Positions 1 through 5,234 of a stretch of 5,234 bases of DNA are shown piece after piece (position 1 is the first letter of the stretch; each line of letters starts with the position of its first letter). The stretch is taken from the NCBI GenBank assembly GCA_937920575.1, contig CAKZSF010000196.1, forward strand, positions 1 to 5,234. The letters run 5' to 3'. The translations under genes were made by a program, and so were the position numbers. Below the pieces are notes generated by a model. That model saw only the letters and a list, made by a program, of their open reading frames with translations, had not been told where the DNA came from and made no database searches. This DNA comes from an uncultured Sphingomonadaceae bacterium (GTDB taxonomy: Bacteria; Pseudomonadota; Alphaproteobacteria; Sphingomonadales; Sphingomonadaceae).

Positions 1-278
1 TAGGCCTGCGCCAGCCCGTCAGGGTTCGCCTGAACCGTGTAACTGATCGAAATGCCCCATTGGCTACCATCGCCCAGCGTACGCTGGAATTGTTCTGAAT
101 CGTGCGGCGTGGTGATGATCAAAATCTCATCGATCCCCGCCAGCATCAGCACGGTCAGCGGGTAATAGATCATCGGCTTGTCATAGATTGGCAGCAGCTG
201 CTTCGACACGCCGATGGTGATCGGGTGGAGCCGCGTGCCGGAGCCGCCCGCCAGAATGATGCCTTTGCGTTTGGTCAT
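1..278 (-). CDS. rfbA: Glucose-1-phosphate thymidylyltransferase (RfbA/RmlA), N-terminal part, cut by the window edge
   Basis: This enzyme joins glucose-1-phosphate to dTTP to give dTDP-glucose and pyrophosphate, the first step of dTDP-L-rhamnose synthesis in the cytoplasm. Only the first 92 codons are visible; the family is usually about 290 residues, so roughly two thirds lies off the left edge. The nucleotide-binding signature [13 protein letters not shown] is at residues 9-21, with the conserved Arg16. It is followed by [17 protein letters not shown] at 25-41, containing Lys26. [10 protein letters not shown] at 83-92 is the dTTP/base-recognition segment typical of RmlA. The ATG at 278-276 shares an ATGA with the stop of rfbD, so translation is probably coupled to it; the Shine-Dalgarno match upstream (GGACGAG) is weak. 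It is the last visible gene of the rfbCBDA run. The identity is clear from these motifs, and no frame damage is seen in the visible part. Confidence 0.96.
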   Translation of the reverse strand, partial: MTKRKGIILAGGSGTRLHPITIGVSKQLLPIYDKPMIYYPLTVLMLAGIDEILIITTPHDSEQFQRTLGDGSQWGISISYTVQANPDGLAQA

Positions 279-1126
279 GCGATCTCGTCCAGTTCGGTCA
301 AAACGTCAGTCAGCGCCACGCGCCAATCGGGTTGCACCACTCCAAACACGGTTTGGGTGACTTGGCAATCCAGCCGCGAATTGAGCGGGCGGGTAGCCGG
401 GGTTGGGAATTCACTTGTGGGAATTGGATTGACCGTCATCGCGCGGCCAGCCTGAGCGAAGATCTCGCTCGCAAAGCCATGCCAGCTGACATCGGGTGCG
501 CCGCTGAAATGGTACGTCCCCGCCTTTGACGGGTCCGCGATCAATTGTTCTGCGATAGTCAGGCAAGCCTTGGCCAGATCGCGCGCAGGCGTTGGCCCGC
601 CAATCTGGTCAGCCACGATGTTCAACGTATCGCGATCCTCTGACAATCGTAGCATCGACTTCACAAAGTTTGCCCCGTGTGCGGAAAACACCCAGCTGGT
701 GCGCAGATTGACGTAGCATCCACCCGCAGCCGCGACACCCAGTTCGCCGACCAGTTTGGAGCGGCCATAGGCGTTGATTGGGCCGGTTGCGTCATCGGGC
801 TTCCAACGTGCTTCGCCATCACCAGCGAACACATAGTCGGTCGAAACATTGACCAACGGAATGCCCAGCGCTGCACAGGCCTTAGCCATCGCGGTCGGCG
901 CGCCGCCATTGATCAGCGTTGCGAGCGCCTCTTCCTCTTCTGCACGATCGACCGCCGTGTAGGCCGCCGCGTTGATCACTGCGATTGGTTTGTGTTTCTG
1001 AATGGCAGCTGCTGCATCGGCAGGTTTGGACAAGTCCACATCGTCGAGGCCAAGATGCAAGCAATTGGCCAAGCTCTCTAGCTCGTTGGAAAGCTGCCCA
1101 TCCTTGCCGAAGACAAGCATCGTCAT
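275..1126 (-). CDS. rfbD: dTDP-4-dehydrorhamnose reductase (RfbD/RmlD)
   Basis: The enzyme reduces the C4 keto group of dTDP-4-keto-L-rhamnose with NAD(P)H, the last step to dTDP-L-rhamnose. The protein is 283 residues, close to the family norm of about 280-300. It is an extended short-chain dehydrogenase with an N-terminal Rossmann segment, [10 protein letters not shown], at residues 3-12. Other visible marks are [12 protein letters not shown] at 52-63, STDYVF at 95-100, the catalytic pair Tyr120 and Lys124 in AYGRSK, and the C-terminal substrate-side motifs [10 protein letters not shown] (176-185) and RPLNSRLD (246-253). The ATG at 1126 is chosen because it overlaps the rfbB stop as ATGA and has a purine-rich AAGG about ten bases upstream. 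A second ATG two codons in (1120) is possible but would break the overlap. The gene ends in an ATGA overlap with rfbA. All expected catalytic residues are present. Confidence 0.96.
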   Translation of the reverse strand: MTMLVFGKDGQLSNELESLANCLHLGLDDVDLSKPADAAAAIQKHKPIAVINAAAYTAVDRAEEEEALATLINGGAPTAMAKACAALGIPLVNVSTDYVFAGDGEARWKPDDATGPINAYGRSKLVGELGVAAAGGCYVNLRTSWVFSAHGANFVKSMLRLSEDRDTLNIVADQIGGPTPARDLAKACLTIAEQLIADPSKAGTYHFSGAPDVSWHGFASEIFAQAGRAMTVNPIPTSEFPTPATRPLNSRLDCQVTQTVFGVVQPDWRVALTDVLTELDEIA

Positions 1127-2190
1127 TGGCCGGCCTTCGCCTTGTCGCCCGTGCCCAAACGTTCGCCCACACCTTTACGGTCAAGCAGCGGACGCCACCA
1201 TTCTTCGTTCTCGAGATACCAGCGAACGGTTTTCTCCAGCCCTTCCTCAACCGTGACCGAAGGGCGCCAGCCCAGCTCGTCACGAATGCGAGAGGGGTCA
1301 ATCGCATAGCGCGCATCATGGCCCGGACGGTCTGTGACGAAGGTGATCAAATCGGCGTAAGAGCCGCTTTTGGCGGGCTGCACCTTATCGAGAATAGCGC
1401 AGATGTTCTTCACTAGCTCCAGATTAGTGGATTCGTTCTCGCCGCCAATATTGTAGCTGCGCCCGACCGCGCCCTTCTCCACCACTAACAGCAATGCATC
1501 GGCGTGATCCTCAACATACAGCCAGTCGCGAATGTTCGAACCATCGCCGTAAATCGGCAACGGCTTGCCCGCCAGCGCGTTCAGGATAACCACTGGAATC
1601 AGTTTTTCCGGGAAGTGATACGGCCCGTAATTGTTCGAGCAATTGGTCAGCACCACGGGCAACCCATAGGTCTCGTGCCAAGCGCGAACGAGGTGATCAG
1701 AACTGGCTTTGGATGCCGAATAGGGGCTGCGCGGATCGTAGGCCGTGTCTTCCGTAAACATCACCGATTTGTCATCGGGCAGCGATCCGAAAACTTCGTC
1801 GGTCGAGATATGGTGGAAGCGGAAGCCCTCTGGCTTGCCCTGTTCCTCCCAATATTTGCGCGCCACATCCAGCATATTGAAGGTGCCGGTGATGTTGGTC
1901 TCAATAAAGTCAGCCGGGCCATCGATAGAACGGTCAACATGCGATTCCGCCGCCAGATGCATCACCGCATCAGGCTTGTGCCTTGCGAAAACTGACTCCA
2001 GCGCCGCGCGATCACGGACATCGGCTTGTTCAAACGCGTAAAGCGGGCTCTCCGCCACCATCGCAACATTGGCAAGGCATGCGGCGTAGGTCAGCGCATC
2101 GACATTGACGACTTCATACCCGCGCTCAACCGCGAGGCGTATCACTGCCGAGCCGATAAAGCCCGCGCCGCCGGTAACCAGAATTTTCAT
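1123..2190 (-). CDS. rfbB: dTDP-glucose 4,6-dehydratase (RfbB/RmlB)
   Basis: The enzyme converts dTDP-glucose to dTDP-4-keto-6-deoxy-glucose using tightly bound NAD+, the second step of dTDP-L-rhamnose synthesis. With the start at 2190 the protein is 355 residues, the usual length. Visible motifs are the Rossmann GGAGFIG at residues 7-13, [12 protein letters not shown] at 78-89, the STDEVFG loop at 129-135 with the Asp131-Glu132 pair used in dehydration, and Tyr157-x-x-x-Lys161 in [19 protein letters not shown] (186-199) and [13 protein letters not shown] (217-229) are family signatures. The frame stays open to a TTG at 2217. The ATG at 2190 is preferred because the family begins at MKILVTGG, because an AGGGAAG ribosome site (2198-2204) lies 7 bases upstream, and because it forms an ATGA overlap with the rfbC stop. 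It also ends in ATGA with rfbD. The protein looks intact. Confidence 0.97.
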   Translation of the reverse strand: MKILVTGGAGFIGSAVIRLAVERGYEVVNVDALTYAACLANVAMVAESPLYAFEQADVRDRAALESVFARHKPDAVMHLAAESHVDRSIDGPADFIETNITGTFNMLDVARKYWEEQGKPEGFRFHHISTDEVFGSLPDDKSVMFTEDTAYDPRSPYSASKASSDHLVRAWHETYGLPVVLTNCSNNYGPYHFPEKLIPVVILNALAGKPLPIYGDGSNIRDWLYVEDHADALLLVVEKGAVGRSYNIGGENESTNLELVKNICAILDKVQPAKSGSYADLITFVTDRPGHDARYAIDPSRIRDELGWRPSVTVEEGLEKTVRWYLENEEWWRPLLDRKGVGERLGTGDKAKAGQ

Positions 2191-2765
2191 GCGTTTTCTT
2201 CCCTGCCAGAGGACCAAACAAAGGGGCTTTCGAAATCGGCGAGTGTGGGCGCGACCGCGTCTTTCTCACTCAAGACCGCCTCACCAATGTCAGGCCATTC
2301 AATTCCGACCTCGCTATCGTTCCATATCAATGCACCTTCAGTTTCAGGCGCGTAATAATCCGAGCATTTGTAGACGATCTCGCTATCGGGTTGCAGCGTG
2401 GCGAAACCATGCGCAAAACCGACCGGCACATAGAGCTGCACGCCATTGTCGGCGCTCAATTCGGCCCCAACCCATTGGCCGTAAGTGGGGCTGCCCTTGC
2501 GGACATCCACGGCAAGGTCAAAGATCGCACCGCGCCCGCAGCGAACCAGCTTGGCTTGCGCGTGAGGCGGTGCCTGAAAATGCAGGCCGCGCACTGTTCC
2601 CACCTGCGCTGAGAGCGAGTGGTTATCTTGTACGAAATCATCGGTGATGCCCGCCTCTGCATAGGCACGCGCGCTGTAAGTTTCGGCGAAAAATCCGCGG
2701 TGGTCGCCAAATCGGCGCGGCGTGATTTTCAGCACATCGGGGATGGCCAGTTTATCTACTTGCAT
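2187..2765 (-). CDS. rfbC: dTDP-4-dehydrorhamnose 3,5-epimerase (RfbC/RmlC)
   Basis: The enzyme epimerises C3 and C5 of dTDP-4-keto-6-deoxy-glucose to give dTDP-4-keto-L-rhamnose, the third pathway step; family members are dimeric cupins. The protein is 192 residues, slightly above the common 180-190. Visible marks are DHRGFFAE at residues 21-28, QDNHSLS at 46-52, and RGLHFQ at 59-64 carrying the catalytic His62. Lys72 is in AKLVRC, and the cupin stretch [13 protein letters not shown] spans 112-124. Tyr132 and Asp169 sit where the family's catalytic tyrosine and the His-Asp partner are expected. The ATG at 2765 gives the normal family N-terminus, but no clear Shine-Dalgarno sequence precedes it. 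No good in-frame alternative start was found. It is the first of four genes joined by ATGA overlaps and lies 158 bases downstream of gmd. It could be read from its own promoter in that gap or by read-through from gmd. Confidence 0.96.
   Translation of the reverse strand: MQVDKLAIPDVLKITPRRFGDHRGFFAETYSARAYAEAGITDDFVQDNHSLSAQVGTVRGLHFQAPPHAQAKLVRCGRGAIFDLAVDVRKGSPTYGQWVGAELSADNGVQLYVPVGFAHGFATLQPDSEIVYKCSDYYAPETEGALIWNDSEVGIEWPDIGEAVLSEKDAVAPTLADFESPFVWSSGREENA
2198..2204 (-). promoter_or_regulatory. Ribosome binding site that fixes the rfbB start
   Basis: Read on the minus strand this is AGGGAAG, followed by seven bases and then the ATG at 2190. It lies inside the last codons of rfbC. It favours the 2190 start over the in-frame TTG at 2217 and means rfbB could be reached by new ribosomes as well as by coupling from rfbC. 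The match is seen directly; its use is inferred. Confidence 0.65.
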
Positions 2766-2898
2766 GATGGGCGTTTCGCGCTCTCAGCTTTCAATCGCCG
2801 CAATTCCGAGCCGCTTGGTGACTGCGCCCGAATCCGCTGTGTGCGATTCTGGTGGGGTTCGCTGGAGCCTCTATCCGATGCGTGTGATGTTTTAAAGT

Positions 2899-2914
2899 CT
2901 GGCGTTGCCGCCAG
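2899..2914 (-). terminator. Small GNRA-capped hairpin just after gmd, possible weak terminator
   Basis: On the minus strand the sequence is CTGGCG-GCAA-CGCCAG, a perfect six-base-pair stem with a GCAA tetraloop, starting ten bases after the gmd stop codon. It is followed by ACTTTAAAAC, so the T run is only three bases. A stable stem with a poor T tract could be a weak or partial terminator, an mRNA 3' end stabiliser, or chance in GC-rich DNA. The pairing is seen directly; the role is inferred. If it terminates, rfbCBDA would need its own promoter in 2766-2898, where no convincing -35/-10 pair was recognised. Confidence 0.35.
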
Positions 2915-2923
2915 TGAGCAGCC

Positions 2924-4096
<1,173 letters not shown>

Positions 4097-4113
4097 TCAG
4101 GGGCAATACACAG

Positions 4114-5234
4114 ATGAATGAAATGTCAGGCCGCACACCGGTCATTATTGGCGTGGGCCAGTATTCCGAACGCGTCACCGATGCAGGGTATCAGGCACTG
4201 TCGCCGATGGATGTAGCGGGTGAAGCGTTGAAGGCCGCCATCGCCGATGCGGGTGCAATCGGTGATCTGGCAGAGGCAATCGATACGATTGGTGCGATCC
4301 GCCAGTTCGAAATCTCTCACCCCAAAGCAATTGCTCCATTTGGCAAATCGAACAACCCACCGCGCTCAATCGGCAATCGCGCGGGTGCCAATCCAAAACG
4401 CGCGATTCTGGATATCACGGGCGGTCAAGGCAATCAGAAGCTGCTGGGCGAATTCGCGCAAGACATTGCCAAGGGTGAGAGCGACGTCGCCGTAGTGGTC
4501 GGCTCCGAAGCGATCTCGACCACACTCTCGTTGGTGAAACAGGGCCAAACCCCCGACTGGTCTGAAGAGGTCGACGGTGATCTGGAAGATCGTGGATATG
4601 CGGTTGAAGGCATGTTCGACCGGGAGCTGGTGATTCACGGCGCGGCCAATGCGATCCCGCTTTATGCAATGTTCGATCAGGCCAGGCGGAGGAAGCTGGG
4701 CGTTTCCCCGCAAGAATACCGCCAGAAAATTGGCGAGCTGTTTGAGCCATTCACACAGGTTGCTGCGGCCAATCCGCATGCGGCAGCCCCAACGCATCGC
4801 AGCGCGGAGGAATTGGCAGAGGTCACCGAACGCAACCGTATTGTGGCAGAGCCGTACACGCGCATGACGGTCGCCCGCGATCAAGTGAACCAAGGGGCCG
4901 CCGTAATTGTCGCCTCGATCGAAAAGGCACGCGAATTGGGAGTCCCCGAGAGCCAATGGGTGCATCTGCATGCTGTGACATCCAAGGCGGAATTGCCGAT
5001 CATGGCGCGACCTGACCTTGCCAAGAGCCCTGCCTCAATCGACTCAATAGAGGCCGCACTGACCAGCGCCGGGATTGGCTTTGACCAGCTGGACCATATT
5101 GACCTCTACAGCTGTTTTGCGATCCCCGTTTTCAATGTGATCGATCATTTCGGCGTCGCGCATGACGACCCGCGCGGGCTAACACTGACAGGCGGCCTGC
5201 CGTTCTTTGGCGGGGCCGGAAACAACTATTCCGC
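4114..5234 (+). CDS. Thiolase-superfamily protein (acetyl-CoA acetyltransferase-like, SCP2-thiolase / thiolase-like protein type 1 group), cut by the window edge
   Basis: The frame is open from the ATG at 4114 through the right edge, giving 373 codons; proteins of this group are usually near 500 residues, so the C-terminal part is missing. The start RTPVIIGVGQYSER (residues 7-20) and the VAVVVGSEA strand (125-133) fit the thiolase fold. DHIDLYSCF (327-335) corresponds to the SCP2-type HDCF region, and TGGLPFFGGAGNNY (359-372) is characteristic of the thiolase-like type 1 proteins. The nucleophile loop reads TGGQGNQKLL (102-111) and has no cysteine; the only cysteine visible is Cys334. The GHPxGATG histidine loop is replaced by FFGGAGNNY. 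A CoA-thioester substrate is therefore likely, but classical thiolysis or Claisen condensation is doubtful. The ATG at 4114 has AGGGG ten bases upstream; an ATG three codons later (4123) is the alternative. It is divergent from gmd and has no clear link to sugar synthesis. Confidence 0.82.
   Translation, partial: MNEMSGRTPVIIGVGQYSERVTDAGYQALSPMDVAGEALKAAIADAGAIGDLAEAIDTIGAIRQFEISHPKAIAPFGKSNNPPRSIGNRAGANPKRAILDITGGQGNQKLLGEFAQDIAKGESDVAVVVGSEAISTTLSLVKQGQTPDWSEEVDGDLEDRGYAVEGMFDRELVIHGAANAIPLYAMFDQARRRKLGVSPQEYRQKIGELFEPFTQVAAANPHAAAPTHRSAEELAEVTERNRIVAEPYTRMTVARDQVNQGAAVIVASIEKARELGVPESQWVHLHAVTSKAELPIMARPDLAKSPASIDSIEAALTSAGIGFDQLDHIDLYSCFAIPVFNVIDHFGVAHDDPRGLTLTGGLPFFGGAGNNYS

Noticed and set aside
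985..1995. Long plus-strand open frames opposite rfbD and rfbB (985-1416 and 1504-1995)
   Set aside because: They overlap well-supported minus-strand genes entirely and show low-complexity Arg/Ala/His-rich translations typical of antisense frames.
2191..2217. An N-terminal extension of rfbB to a TTG at 2217
   Set aside because: It would add nine residues before the family N-terminus MKILVTGG, and the 2190 ATG has a good ribosome site and matches the ATGA pattern of the other junctions.
4366..4971. A 201-codon open frame on the minus strand opposite the thiolase-like gene
   Set aside because: It is antisense to a continuous thiolase-superfamily frame, has no recognisable domain or ribosome site, and reads as a shadow.

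Overview
The window reads as ordinary chromosomal DNA from a Gram-negative bacterium, most likely an alphaproteobacterium of the Sphingomonadales/Erythrobacteraceae type. That placement is inferred from the moderately high GC, the protein wording and the presence of dTDP-rhamnose genes. It was not tested by any search.

Layout. Positions 1-2765 (minus strand) hold the complete dTDP-L-rhamnose pathway, transcribed in the order rfbC - rfbB - rfbD - rfbA. The first three genes are complete; rfbA runs off the left edge after 92 codons. Each of the three junctions is an ATGA four-base stop/start overlap, so the genes look like one transcript with coupled translation. A 158-base gap (2766-2923) separates rfbC from the upstream gene gmd (2924-3994, minus strand), which encodes GDP-mannose 4,6-dehydratase. 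The gap holds a perfect 6-bp GNRA-capped hairpin just after the gmd stop and no gene. A 119-base divergent spacer (3995-4113) follows. On the plus strand from 4114 to the right edge is the first part of a thiolase-superfamily gene, which resembles the SCP2-thiolase / thiolase-like protein type 1 group.

How the genes work together. RfbA activates glucose-1-phosphate to dTDP-glucose. RfbB dehydrates it to the 4-keto-6-deoxy sugar, RfbC epimerises C3 and C5, and RfbD reduces C4 to give dTDP-L-rhamnose. Gmd performs the analogous 4,6-dehydration on GDP-mannose, giving the precursor of GDP-fucose, GDP-D-rhamnose or GDP-perosamine. Together they supply deoxyhexose donors for a surface polysaccharide (O-antigen, capsule or exopolysaccharide). 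The glycosyltransferases and the enzyme that would use the Gmd product are not in the window. The divergent thiolase-like gene has no evident link to sugar metabolism and probably marks the edge of the polysaccharide locus.

No mobile element, CRISPR array, tRNA or rRNA was seen, and nothing here supports a wholly new system. The points most worth a second look are the thiolase-like protein without the usual catalytic cysteine and histidine, the unpartnered gmd, and the tightly overlapped CBDA gene order.
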